Positions 16,917 to 24,806 of a stretch of DNA of 39,573 nt are shown piece by piece. Origin of the DNA: Ruminococcus sp. (GTDB taxonomy: Bacteria; Bacillota; Clostridia; Oscillospirales; Ruminococcaceae). Every line of letters starts with the position of its first letter. Positions within the stretch are counted from its first letter, which is position 1. The translations under genes were made by a program, and so were the position numbers. Location: the NCBI GenBank assembly GCA_017523285.1, contig JAFWWU010000080.1:1-39573 (forward strand). Direction: 5' to 3'. A model generated the notes under the pieces. The model saw nothing but the letters and a program-made list of their open reading frames with translations. It searched no databases and was not told the origin of the DNA.

Positions 16917-18153
16917 TTTTACCTCCGAATGATTCTGCTATTTTTCTTGCAGCATATATTGCTGACGACCATGCCCATGTCAGATTATAACCTCCGCATA
17001 ATCCGTCAACATCAAGAATTTCACCTGCAAAGTATATATTTTTCATAACTGTTGATTGTAAATTACTATCGACAGATTCACCTGATATTCCACCATATGT
17101 TACCTGAGCGTTTTTCCAGTCGCTTTGATCGGTAACAGAAAATGCGAGTGATTTAATAAGTGATGCTATTTTCTTTATATCCTGATTTGTTATTGAGTAT
17201 ATTTTGTCAGTTTGTTTTTTTTCTGCTTTTTTTATAATATATGCTGCAATATTCTTATTGAAAAGACCTATCAGATAGTGTTCAAGTGTGTTATCTTTGT
17301 TTATCTTTCTGAGTTCATAAAGAATATCTGTAATATCAGAATAATTCTTATCAGGACATAAATCGAGTGATATCTTTAGATGATTACCGTATATAGCGTA
17401 TAAATATGAAAGATTAAAAATACATATACCCGAAAGAGAACATTCATTAAACTGAATTTCTCCTTTTTCAGAAGCAATTTTTTTGCCGTCTGAATATGCA
17501 GAAGCAATACCTTTGATGCGAACTCCTTTAAGACCTTTCAATTCATCATTTTTTACATTTAGCGGAGCGATTGCTGGATATAGCGGTGTTATTTTATGCC
17601 CAAGCTGTTTTAATAGCTTCAGCATATTTCCATCAGTACCGAAAGCAGTATTTCCAGCACATCCACCTGCTGTAATTAAAAGCTTATTTGCTATGATATA
17701 GGTGTTTTCATTGTATACTTTAAATTTATTCTTGTATTTTTCGATTTTCTGAGCATTAAAATCACAGATTTCAGTTACATTGTATTCTGATAATTTATTG
17801 CGTAATACAGTCAATACAGATGTTGCTGTATTACTGTATGGATACATTCTTCCCATATCATCGTTAACGCAATAAAGTCCTAAAGATTTGAAAAAATCGT
17901 CTGTATGAGGTGTGCTTTCAATTATATCCATATAGTTTTTTACAGAACCATGATAGTATTCATTTGATATATTAATATTTCCTAAGTTGCATCTGCCGTT
18001 GCCTGTTGCAAGAATTTTTTTACCTGTTCTTGAAAGACGTTCAGCAATAGTAACATTCAACTGAGGATTAATTTGTTTTAATGTAATAGCAGCGGCTAAT
18101 CCTGATGCGCCTCCGCCTATTATAAGAACATCTGTATTTATAATTTCATGCAT
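16903..18153 (-). CDS. HI0933-family FAD-binding oxidoreductase (BaiN/YhiN-like)
   Basis: 416 aa. The Rossmann FAD site is at the N-terminus: VLIIGGGASGLAAAI (about 9-23), then ERLSRTGKKILATGNGRCN, the signature of COG2081. The C-terminus reads IYFAGEILDVDGLCGGYNLTWAWSSA, split here as IYFAGEILDVDGLCGGYN and LTWAWSSA, which closes the FAD site. Members have been named aminoacetone oxidase-like, and BaiN acts in bile-acid metabolism, but the substrate here cannot be told. It heads the operon. The ribosome site is weak (GGTG before ATAAA), so the ATG is chosen because the FAD motif needs these residues. Confidence 0.86.
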   Translation of the reverse strand: MHEIINTDVLIIGGGASGLAAAITLKQINPQLNVTIAERLSRTGKKILATGNGRCNLGNINISNEYYHGSVKNYMDIIESTPHTDDFFKSLGLYCVNDDMGRMYPYSNTATSVLTVLRNKLSEYNVTEICDFNAQKIEKYKNKFKVYNENTYIIANKLLITAGGCAGNTAFGTDGNMLKLLKQLGHKITPLYPAIAPLNVKNDELKGLKGVRIKGIASAYSDGKKIASEKGEIQFNECSLSGICIFNLSYLYAIYGNHLKISLDLCPDKNYSDITDILYELRKINKDNTLEHYLIGLFNKNIAAYIIKKAEKKQTDKIYSITNQDIKKIASLIKSLAFSVTDQSDWKNAQVTYGGISGESVDSNLQSTVMKNIYFAGEILDVDGLCGGYNLTWAWSSAIYAARKIAESFGGKNGKN

Positions 18154-18237
18154 TTTATCACACCATAACTTTTTTAAGTCAACACCACACAGATTTTATG
18201 TTAAGCTCTTGTGTGAGCTATGTGCAGTATTGCATTA

Positions 18238-18266
18238 ATTATATCATATATTTTATTTGTTTTCAA
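18238..18266 (-). promoter_or_regulatory. Promoter of the oxidoreductase-rsmA operon
   Basis: On the minus strand, -35 TTGAAA (18261-18266), a 17-bp spacer ending in TGA, and -10 TATAAT (18238-18243). The leader of roughly 75 nt contains a small stem, AGCTC/GAGCT (about 18204-18219). Confidence 0.6.
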
Positions 18267-18279
18267 GCATTATTATTAG

Positions 18280-18314
18280 AAAAAAGCTCTGTATTCTGAA
18301 TGAAACACAGAGCT
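18280..18314 (-). terminator. Terminator of the SGNH hydrolase gene
   Basis: An 8-bp stem AGCTCTGT/ACAGAGCT (18285-18292, 18307-18314). On the minus strand the T-run TTTTTT follows. Confidence 0.7.
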
Positions 18315-18367
18315 CATATTATAGTTTGTACTGAAGCATGTTGTAATAAGCAGAAACTTTTTAGCAA

Positions 18368-19519
18368 TTAGAGCAGATTTAATGGAATTATTTCAGCCAT
18401 TTTATTATATGCGAGTTCGCTTGGGTGTAGATGATCGCCGCTATCATATTTAAGTTTAAATGCACGCTTGTCATTTTTAGAATCACATAATGCTTTGTCA
18501 AAGTCAATGCAGAAATCAAATTCATTTGATGTTCTGATCCAGTCATTGAATGCATTTTTCAAATCTTCTCTGAAATCTGCATATGTTCTCCAGTTTAAAA
18601 TAGGCAGCAATGTACCGACCATTACTTTCAGATTGTTTTCTTGGGCAATTCTGATATAATTTCTTATACCATCTATAAGCTCATCAACTGTTGGCAAATC
18701 GCTCATTGGACGGAATGGATTCACATCTCTTCCGACAGGATGAATTATGTCGTTAATTCCATGCTGAATAATAACAGTTTCAGCTGATGTTGTTATTATT
18801 TCATTCGGGAATCTTATATCTCCCTTTAATCCGTATGAATCATAGGTAATATTATCATATTGACGAAGTATTCTTGTACCGCTTGCTGCTCTTCTTATAA
18901 CAGATATATTATTAATTCCCTCTTCTTTTAACCTGAGGGTAAGGTAATCAGGCCATGATTGAGCTGTGATTGAATCTCCAAAACATACTACAGATTTATT
19001 ATTCTTATCTGTAAGAACATCAACATCTGTCAAGAAATAAAAGCAATTCGTGTTTCTTGTTGTATTAAGTGGCAAATTCTCAGATTCCGTTACATCGCCA
19101 ATTGAATAATATCCTTTTGAAAGCGGTCCTGTTATTATAACTCCTGAACGCATTTCTGTAAAATCTTCCATATACATTGTAACAGAAATGAATTCTCCTC
19201 TTTTTATCTCTATTTCAATTTCATCACTTTTAATATTTGTTCCCTCTTTTATTGTTACGCTTTTACCGCCATTGAATGTGACAGTTTTTATAGTATTAAT
19301 ATCAATATTTCTTCCACCGTCACTCTTGGCAACAGTTACTTTTGTAATAGTTACTGATTCTGTTCCACAGAAATTTGATAATCCAATCTTTAACTTTTCA
19401 GTGTTAAAAGGAATGTATAATGGATATCGGAGTGATAGATTCTTAGCGTAATTCTCAGGTTTTCTGTCAGTGATAGAAGTTGCGTTTCCCCATGCGGCAA
19501 CCCATTTTTTATTATTCAT
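18368..19519 (-). CDS. SGNH/GDSL-family hydrolase (esterase)
   Basis: 383 aa. An N-terminal beta-rich domain (about 1-165, beginning WVAAWGNATSITDRKPENYA) precedes an SGNH hydrolase domain. Catalytic blocks: nucleophile Ser183 in CFGDSIT, Asn256 in QHGIND, and Asp362/His365 in GDHLHPSE. Families of this type include sugar-deacetylating esterases and lipases; the true substrate is not evident. There is no signal peptide, so it probably acts inside the cell, perhaps on imported acetylated oligosaccharides. AGAGGGAA precedes the ATG. It has its own terminator and follows the tsf terminator, so it is probably monocistronic. Confidence 0.83.
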   Translation of the reverse strand: MNNKKWVAAWGNATSITDRKPENYAKNLSLRYPLYIPFNTEKLKIGLSNFCGTESVTITKVTVAKSDGGRNIDINTIKTVTFNGGKSVTIKEGTNIKSDEIEIEIKRGEFISVTMYMEDFTEMRSGVIITGPLSKGYYSIGDVTESENLPLNTTRNTNCFYFLTDVDVLTDKNNKSVVCFGDSITAQSWPDYLTLRLKEEGINNISVIRRAASGTRILRQYDNITYDSYGLKGDIRFPNEIITTSAETVIIQHGINDIIHPVGRDVNPFRPMSDLPTVDELIDGIRNYIRIAQENNLKVMVGTLLPILNWRTYADFREDLKNAFNDWIRTSNEFDFCIDFDKALCDSKNDKRAFKLKYDSGDHLHPSELAYNKMAEIIPLNLL

Positions 19520-19549
19520 AGAAAATATTCCCTCTCATTATATATGATA

Positions 19550-19585
19550 CAAAGAAAAAGGACATAAACTTTCGATTATGTCCTT
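19550..19585 (-). terminator. Terminator of tsf
   Basis: A 10-bp stem AAGGACATAA/TTATGTCCTT (19558-19567, 19576-19585). On the minus strand it is followed by TTTCTTTG, just past the tsf stop. Confidence 0.75.
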
Positions 19586-19602
19586 ATAATTATCTATTAA
19601 AA

Positions 19603-20526
19603 TTACTTGATCATGCTTGCAACTTCGTCAGCAAAGTTATCAGCTTTCTTTTCGATACCTTCGCCTCTTTCGAATCTTACAAACTGTGAAATTGTAATTG
19701 GTGAACCAACTTCCTTAGCAACTGAATCAAGATATTCTGTAATTGTCATCTTGTTTTCCTTTACGAAAGCCTGTTCGAGAAGACAATTTTCTTCATAGTA
19801 CTTGCCAAGCTTACCTTCAACAATCTTAAGCTTAACCTGTTCAGGCTTACCAGCCATCTTAGGATCTTCAGCCATCTGTGAAAGCATAATCTTCTTTTCT
19901 TCTTCAAGTGCAGCTGCAGGTACATCATCTCTCTTAAGGTATGGAGGATTCATAGCTGCAACCTGAAGTGCACAGTCAAGACCTGCTGTAAGAACTGCAG
20001 GAACTGCACCGGCTTCTGTTGAAAGGTTTACCATTGTTCCGATTTTACCGCCACCATGAACGTAAGGAACAAGAATACCTTCAAGTCTTGCAAAACGACG
20101 AATCTGCATATTCTCACGGATACTGATGAAGAGTTCTGAAAGTGTTTCAGCAACTGTCATTGTACCGCCTGAAATTGTCATAGCGTTAAGTGCATCGAGG
20201 TCAGCTGGATTCTGTTCGATGATTGTCATTGCAACATCATTAACGAATGCCTTAAACTTTTCGTTGTTAGCAGCAAAGTCTGTTTCGATATTTACTTCTA
20301 CAACAGCACCAACTGTATTATCCTTGTTTGTAAGAGCCATTACAATACCTTCAGCTGCAACTCTGTCAGCCTTCTTAGCCTGTGTTGCAAGACCTTTTTC
20401 ACGGAGATATGTGATAGCTTTTTCAACGTCACCGTCTGATTCAACGAGAGCGTTCTTACAATCCATCATACCAACGCCTGTTGACTTCATAAGTTCTTTA
20501 ATTTCCTGAACGGATACCTTACCCAT
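19603..20526 (-). CDS. tsf: Translation elongation factor Ts
   Basis: 307 aa. Exchanges GDP for GTP on EF-Tu. The N-terminal UBA-like domain has VQEIKELMKSTGVGMMDCKNAL and the EF-Ts core has VNIETDFAANNEKF, the classical TDFVA-type motif with Ala replacing Val. The ATG at 20526 is chosen because GGAGGA lies 7 nt upstream. A TTG five codons earlier overlaps the Shine-Dalgarno itself and is not credible. The gene follows rpsB by 65 nt, with a hairpin between them, the usual rpsB-tsf order. Confidence 0.96.
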   Translation of the reverse strand: MGKVSVQEIKELMKSTGVGMMDCKNALVESDGDVEKAITYLREKGLATQAKKADRVAAEGIVMALTNKDNTVGAVVEVNIETDFAANNEKFKAFVNDVAMTIIEQNPADLDALNAMTISGGTMTVAETLSELFISIRENMQIRRFARLEGILVPYVHGGGKIGTMVNLSTEAGAVPAVLTAGLDCALQVAAMNPPYLKRDDVPAAALEEEKKIMLSQMAEDPKMAGKPEQVKLKIVEGKLGKYYEENCLLEQAFVKENKMTITEYLDSVAKEVGSPITISQFVRFERGEGIEKKADNFADEVASMIK

Positions 20527-20550
20527 TGTAATTTCCTCCAAATATTTTTA

Positions 20551-20580
20551 TTGAAAAACCCGAACTTTCATTCGGGTTTA
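20551..20580 (-). terminator. Hairpin between rpsB and tsf (terminator or attenuator)
   Basis: A 9-bp stem AAACCCGAA/TTCGGGTTT (20556-20564, 20571-20579) with a 6-nt loop. On the minus strand it continues TTTTTCAAT. It probably lets part of the transcription pass so that tsf is made at a different level from S2. Confidence 0.6.
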
Positions 20581-20591
20581 ATTTTTTATGA

Positions 20592-21335
20592 TTATTCAGC
20601 GTCTGTTGTTTCTTCAGCAGCTTCTTCCTGCTCTACAACAGCAGCAGCGTCATCACCCTGTCTGCCTTCGATAATTGCGTTAGCAATTGTACCAGCGATA
20701 AGCTTAACAGCTCTGATAGCGTCATCGTTACCTGGAATAACGTAATCAACTTCGTCTGGATCGCAGTTTGTATCTACGATAGCAACGATCGGGATGTTGA
20801 GCTTCTTAGCTTCAGCAACAGCAATCTTTTCTTTTCTTGGGTCAACGATAAAGAGAGCGCCAGGAAGCTTATCCATTGTCTTGATACCGCCGAGGAACTT
20901 TTCGAGCTTCTCAATTTCAAGGTTAAGCTTTACAACTTCTTTCTTAGGGAGAAGAGCGAATGTACCATCTTCTTCCATAGCGTGAAGCTGTTCGAGTCTC
21001 TTGATTCTTGTCTGGATTGTCTTGAAGTTTGTCATCATACCGCCGAGCCAACGTGCATTAACGTAGTGTGCACCAGCACGGATAGCTTCTTCCTTAACTG
21101 AATCGCCAGCCTGCTTCTTTGTACCTACGAAAAGTACATTTTCACCCTGTGCAGCGATGTCACGGATAAACATATAAGCTTCTTCAAGTTTCTTTACAGT
21201 TTTCTGAAGATCGATGATATAAATACCATTTCTCTCTGTGAAAATGTAAGGTGCCATTTTTGGATTCCATCTTCTTGTCTGGTGACCAAAGTGAACACCA
21301 GCTTCAAGAAGCTGCTTCATTGATACTACTCCCAT
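20592..21335 (-). CDS. rpsB: 30S ribosomal protein S2
   Basis: 247 aa. Binds the small subunit between head and body and is needed for S1 attachment where S1 exists. Typical motifs: [53 protein letters not shown] and [11 protein letters not shown] short acidic C-terminal tail ([13 protein letters not shown]) ends the protein. AAGGAGG precedes the ATG. A long structured leader and a strong promoter lie upstream. Confidence 0.97.
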   Translation of the reverse strand: MGVVSMKQLLEAGVHFGHQTRRWNPKMAPYIFTERNGIYIIDLQKTVKKLEEAYMFIRDIAAQGENVLFVGTKKQAGDSVKEEAIRAGAHYVNARWLGGMMTNFKTIQTRIKRLEQLHAMEEDGTFALLPKKEVVKLNLEIEKLEKFLGGIKTMDKLPGALFIVDPRKEKIAVAEAKKLNIPIVAIVDTNCDPDEVDYVIPGNDDAIRAVKLIAGTIANAIIEGRQGDDAAAVVEQEEAAEETTDAE

Positions 21336-21446
21336 TGTGTAGTCCTCCTTAATTGGTTTTTAATAATTTCCTCCGCCGACTTAACTTGTAAGCGACCTTG
21401 CTTAATGCAAGGCACCGAGCCACAAAAGTACAAGCGTGCGAATTGC
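21336..21446 (-). promoter_or_regulatory. Structured leader of rpsB (possible r-protein autoregulatory RNA)
   Basis: From the predicted start near 21446 to the ATG is about 110 nt. Stem A pairs CTTGTA (21385-21390) with TACAAG (21429-21434). Inside it stem B pairs CCTTGC (21396-21401) with GCAAGG (21407-21412) over a 5-nt loop. Two Shine-Dalgarno-like blocks follow, GGAGG near 21370 and AAGGAGG next to the start codon. No leader peptide or T-run is seen. S2 autoregulation of rpsB is known in other bacteria; this RNA is not one I recognise. Confidence 0.5.
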
Positions 21447-21452
21447 TTTAAT

Positions 21453-21481
21453 ATTATATCATATTCTGTTATAATTTTCAA
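21453..21481 (-). promoter_or_regulatory. Promoter of rpsB-tsf
   Basis: On the minus strand, -35 TTGAAA (21476-21481), a 17-bp spacer ending in TGA, and -10 TATAAT (21453-21458). This is a strong extended -10 promoter, as expected for ribosomal genes. Confidence 0.75.
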
Positions 21482-21493
21482 GTGATATTTGCT

Positions 21494-21793
21494 CTAATTT
21501 TTCAACAAACTTTCAATGATACTCTTTCTTGGTTTTGTTGTATATGACGATGATGTGCTTTCTCTCATTACAAGAACAACATCTTTTCCTATTATTTTTA
21601 TATTGCTACATGGTATCATCAGGTCGTTTTCTCGACCTAATAATCCGAATAGTCTTTCTTTTCCGTATATAATAAGATATTGTATTTCAAATGTATCTGT
21701 ACTAAGCTCAACATCATCTATGAATCCGAGTTTTTCACCGTTTTCTATATCTATTACTTCTTTATACTTTAAATCCTCAAGGCTGCATTTCAT
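21494..21793 (-). CDS. ylmC: PRC-barrel protein, YlmC/YmxH sporulation-associated family
   Basis: 99 aa. One PRC-barrel domain: LKYKEVIDIENGEKLGFIDDVE followed by IQYLIIYGKERLFGLLGRENDLMIP, here shortened as LKYKEVIDIENGEK and YGKERLFGLLGRE. The I-P-x-x-x-I-x-x-I-G ending is typical of YlmC/YmxH. The family is restricted mainly to endospore formers; its molecular role is not settled. The ATG at 21793 is preferred over the upstream GTG because GGAG lies 9 nt before it. That GGAG is buried in a 13-bp hairpin (next entry), so translation may be controlled. Confidence 0.85.
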   Translation of the reverse strand: MKCSLEDLKYKEVIDIENGEKLGFIDDVELSTDTFEIQYLIIYGKERLFGLLGRENDLMIPCSNIKIIGKDVVLVMRESTSSSYTTKPRKSIIESLLKN

Positions 21794-21838
21794 AAATAAA
21801 ATCTCCACGCATTTTTAATAATTATATGCGTGGAGATT
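21794..21838 (-). terminator. Terminator of the LRR-dockerin gene that also buries the ylmC ribosome site
   Basis: A perfect 13-bp stem AATCTCCACGCAT/ATGCGTGGAGATT (21800-21812, 21826-21838) with a 13-nt loop. On the minus strand the TTTTATTT tail and then the ylmC ATG follow directly. The GGAG of ylmC is in the 3' arm, paired with CTCC. It can act as an intrinsic terminator, and in readthrough transcripts it would mask ylmC translation. Confidence 0.7.
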
Positions 21839-21847
21839 CTGAAATAA

Positions 21848-22858
21848 TCAACCAAAGAAGTAAAATACAGGTTCTTCATTTCCACCGGCAGCTTTGTATG
21901 CGTAATATGAAAGAATATTGCTTGCGTCTATGGCATCTATTGTATTGTTTTTGTCTACATCAGCAAGTGATTTTTGTTTTGAATCAAATGTTGTTGTTTT
22001 TGATGTTGAAATATTGGCATATTCAGTCAGGACAAGTGATGCATCCACCGAATCAACTGTATCATCGTTATTTATATCGCCGTATGACATTAATTCTATA
22101 AATCTAAAACCATTTTCTTTTGCGTATTTCTCTGCAGCAGTATCAGCATATCCATATATTGTTGCATCAATTCGTGTATAATCAGGATAATAATAAGTAT
22201 ATCCTAATGCGTGTTCTCCTATTGATGTAACTGATTCAGGTATAATAATTCTTCTGATTGAGTACATGTTAAGTGCTGCTGTTGATTCAATTTCTTCAAC
22301 ACCCTCTTGTATAGTCAGTGTTTCAAGACTATGGCATCCATGAAGTGTATGGTCAACAACTTTTTTTAAACTTCCCGGAATGGATATCTCTGTAATTGAT
22401 ATGCATAATTGAAATGCACAAGTGCCAAGTTTAGTCAGATTTGAACCAAGTTTTATTTCTTTCAGACTATGACATGTTGTGAATGCATATTCGTCAATAA
22501 CTTCAAGACTGTTGGGAAAATTTATAGTTTCAAGATTTTTACATTTCGAAAAGGCTTTATAATTGATTTTAGTTATAGTTTCAGGGAGTTGAACGTTGAT
22601 AATGTCCATATTTTCTTCAAAAGCACATTTGCCAATCTGAGTAACCTTTTTATTATCAATTGTCTGTGGTATATTTACATTAGCTGAATTTCCATTATAT
22701 CCTATAATTGTAATCTCATGATTGTCGTCAATTATGTATTTAAAATCACCATAAGCAAGATTTTCAGCATATGTATATGTATTTGTCTCTGAACTGTAAG
22801 TAAATGCATTTATTGATATAACAGCACCAATAAGAGCAGATATTAACCTTATTTTCAT
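21848..22858 (-). CDS. Secreted BspA-type leucine-rich-repeat protein with C-terminal dockerin
   Basis: 336 aa. N-terminal signal peptide (KIRLISALIGAVISINAF). About six BspA/LRR_5-type repeats occupy 60-235, for example IGKCAFEENMDIINVQLPET and IDEYAFTTCHSLKEIKLGSN. A type I dockerin follows at about 255-325: two calcium-loop repeats, DINNDDTVDSVDASLVLTEY and DVDKNNTIDAIDASNILSYY. Dockerins plug into scaffoldin cohesins, so this is a candidate cellulosome-attached binding or surface protein with no catalytic domain. The start at 22858 has GGAAGG 9 nt upstream. It lies 30 nt after hydG without a terminator, so it appears to ride on the hydrogenase-maturation transcript. Confidence 0.83.
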   Translation of the reverse strand: MKIRLISALIGAVISINAFTYSSETNTYTYAENLAYGDFKYIIDDNHEITIIGYNGNSANVNIPQTIDNKKVTQIGKCAFEENMDIINVQLPETITKINYKAFSKCKNLETINFPNSLEVIDEYAFTTCHSLKEIKLGSNLTKLGTCAFQLCISITEISIPGSLKKVVDHTLHGCHSLETLTIQEGVEEIESTAALNMYSIRRIIIPESVTSIGEHALGYTYYYPDYTRIDATIYGYADTAAEKYAKENGFRFIELMSYGDINNDDTVDSVDASLVLTEYANISTSKTTTFDSKQKSLADVDKNNTIDAIDASNILSYYAYKAAGGNEEPVFYFFG

Positions 22859-22888
22859 AAATATAAACCTTCCCATATCTAAGATTTA

Positions 22889-24337
22889 TCAGAATCTGAA
22901 ATCACGTTTACCATTTTTTATATTTTCAAGATTGTTTTTTGCTATTTCTTTAACCTTAGGATTTGATACATTTTCCATTTCACGAATTATTAAATCTTCT
23001 CCAATAGTTTTGGTATCTGGAGCAGCATAGTCTTCAAGATATTCCTGTAATGTCATAAGTGCATTCGGATGACAGCAGTTTTGTATCTGACCTGTCTTGC
23101 AGAGTGACATAAATCTGTCGCCTGTTCTTCCCTCTCTGTAACAAGCTGTGCAGAATGATGGAATATAACCAAGTTCCATAAGCCATTTTACAACTTCATC
23201 AAGTGAACGCTGGTCTGATACATCAAATTGTTCTGTATCGTGTGGTCTTTCTTCTGCGGAATAACCTGCATAACCGCCAACAGAAGTTCTTGAACCGCCT
23301 GAAATCTGTGATACACCTAAAGCGAGGGCTTTATTTCTGCATTCTTCATTTTCTCTTGTTGAAATAATCATACCTGTATATGGTACTGCGATTCTGATAC
23401 ATGCAATAATTTTTGCAAATGTATCGTCATCAATACTGTTATCAAAAACATTCGGGTCAATGTCAGAAGCTCTTTTAACTCTCGGGACACTGATTGTGTG
23501 AGGACCAACACCATGTACTGCTTCAAGATGTTCTGCGTGCATTAAAAGTCCTGCAAATTCATATTTATAGAGATCAAGTCCGAAAAGTACACCAAGTCCG
23601 ACATCATCAATACCGCCTTCCATTGCTCTGTCCATTGCTTCTGTATGGTAATTATAATTATGCTTAGGACCTGCCGGATGAAGCTTTTCATAGGTTTCCT
23701 TATGGTATGTTTCCTGGAAAAGAATATATGTACCGATACCTGCATCTTTAAGCTTGCGGTAGTTTTCAACTGTTGTAGCCGCAATATTTACGTTTACTCT
23801 TCTGATTTCGCCGTTTTTATGCTTGATTGAATAGATAGTCTTTATACAATCAAGAATGTATTCAATAGGATTATTAACAGGGTCTTCACCTGATTCGATT
23901 GCAAGACGTTTATGTCCCATATCCTGAAGAGCAATAACTTCCTGTCTTACTTCGTCCTGTGTAAGTTTTTTTCGTGGAATTTCCTTATTCTGAATGTGAT
24001 AAGGACAGTATACACACTTATTTACGCAGTAATTTGAAAGATAAAGAGGAGCAAACATTACTATTCTGTTTCCATAGAATGCCTGTTTTATCTCTTTTGC
24101 GAGATTATACATTTTCTCAATCATTTCTTTGTTTTCACACGCAAGAAGAACACTTGCTTCACGATGTGAAAGACCTGAGCATTCTACACCTCTTTCAGTT
24201 TTGCGAGGCTTTGCTTTTTCAAGTATCTGCTCTATAAGCTCAATGTTATTCTTGTTTTTTTCTGCATAATCAAGAGTGTCAAGTATCTCCTGATGATTGA
24301 TAAATTCTTCTGCATTTAATGATTTCGGGTTAAACAT
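22889..24337 (-). CDS. hydG: [FeFe]-hydrogenase H-cluster radical SAM maturase HydG
   Basis: 482 aa. Cleaves tyrosine with S-adenosylmethionine to make the CO and CN ligands of the H-cluster. The radical-SAM cluster motif is Cys104-x3-Cys108-x2-Cys111 (NYCVNKCVYCPYH). The C-terminal auxiliary cluster site fits CX2CX22C at Cys396, Cys399 and Cys422, the feature that separates HydG from ThiH. The preceding gene is the hydrogenase-linked TM1266 regulator, 14 nt away. HydE, HydF and the hydrogenase itself are not in this window. AGAAAGG precedes the ATG. Confidence 0.95.
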   Translation of the reverse strand: MFNPKSLNAEEFINHQEILDTLDYAEKNKNNIELIEQILEKAKPRKTERGVECSGLSHREASVLLACENKEMIEKMYNLAKEIKQAFYGNRIVMFAPLYLSNYCVNKCVYCPYHIQNKEIPRKKLTQDEVRQEVIALQDMGHKRLAIESGEDPVNNPIEYILDCIKTIYSIKHKNGEIRRVNVNIAATTVENYRKLKDAGIGTYILFQETYHKETYEKLHPAGPKHNYNYHTEAMDRAMEGGIDDVGLGVLFGLDLYKYEFAGLLMHAEHLEAVHGVGPHTISVPRVKRASDIDPNVFDNSIDDDTFAKIIACIRIAVPYTGMIISTRENEECRNKALALGVSQISGGSRTSVGGYAGYSAEERPHDTEQFDVSDQRSLDEVVKWLMELGYIPSFCTACYREGRTGDRFMSLCKTGQIQNCCHPNALMTLQEYLEDYAAPDTKTIGEDLIIREMENVSNPKVKEIAKNNLENIKNGKRDFRF

Positions 24338-24351
24338 AAATATCAGCCTTT

Positions 24352-24597
24352 CTATTTTTTTGATATGGCAGCTTTGACTGATACTCCATCTATCTGACCG
24401 AGTTTTCCTGTCAATCTGCTGATTTCGTCGGGAGTTCCGTCTACTGAAAGTGCAATAACGGATATATTGCGTTCTCTGTATGGGAGTCCCATTCTTCCTA
24501 TGATAATTGCGCTGTTTTCATGCAGAACCGTATTAACAGACTGAGCCGAATCAGGTTCATCGATAACAATTGCAATTACCGCAATTCTTTTTTCCAT
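24352..24597 (-). CDS. TM1266-family iron-only hydrogenase system regulator (ACT-like)
   Basis: 81 aa, one small ACT/NikR-C-like domain: RIAVIAIVIDEPDSAQSVN, then IIIGRMGLPYRERNISVIAL and DGTPDEISRLTGKLGQIDGV. This family sits next to hydrogenase maturation genes in many Firmicutes and Thermotoga. It has no DNA-binding domain of its own, so a ligand-binding or regulatory role is presumed. The ATG at 24597 is preferred over a longer frame reaching 24744 because GGAGGAAAA stands just upstream and the extra 49 residues look like non-coding leader. Confidence 0.85.
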   Translation of the reverse strand: MEKRIAVIAIVIDEPDSAQSVNTVLHENSAIIIGRMGLPYRERNISVIALSVDGTPDEISRLTGKLGQIDGVSVKAAISKK

Positions 24598-24749
24598 TTT
24601 TCCTCCTGACAGCTCATTATTATTGTTGAGTTGTATTGATGTTTTTGTTTTTATCAGACCGAGAGTAAGGCTAACTGCCCTGCTTTCCGAAAGAAAAAGG
24701 AATAATTGTAATGTCGGCTGAAAAATAAATCTTTCAGTCCACATTCATA
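24598..24749 (-). promoter_or_regulatory. Long leader RNA of the hydrogenase-maturation operon
   Basis: About 150 nt separate the predicted transcription start and the regulator ATG. It contains a stem CTGAAA/TTTCAG (24718-24723, 24732-24737) extended with two mismatches, and weaker pairings such as GGC/GCC (24669-24671, 24677-24679). No intrinsic terminator and no riboswitch consensus that I know are visible. It could be a regulatory leader or plain untranslated RNA. Confidence 0.35.
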
Positions 24750-24755
24750 TAATAA

Positions 24756-24784
24756 AGTATATCACCTGAGGAAATCTTTGTCAA
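24756..24784 (-). promoter_or_regulatory. Promoter of the TM1266-hydG operon
   Basis: On the minus strand, a perfect -35 TTGACA (24779-24784), a 17-bp spacer ending in TGA, and -10 TATACT (24756-24761). It is divergent from the promoter at 24807, with only 22 bp between the two -35 boxes, so the two operons could share a control region. Confidence 0.75.
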
Positions 24785-24806
24785 GAAATTATTAAATAGA
24801 AATATG

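Noticed and set aside
24598-24744. Extended N-terminus of the TM1266-type regulator up to 24744
   Set aside because: The ribosome site GGAGGAAAA and the family length both place the start at 24597; the extra residues do not resemble the family.
24598-24749. c-di-GMP, SAM, TPP, cobalamin or NiCo riboswitch in the hydrogenase operon leader
   Set aside because: None of the conserved cores of these classes as I know them could be found in the leader.
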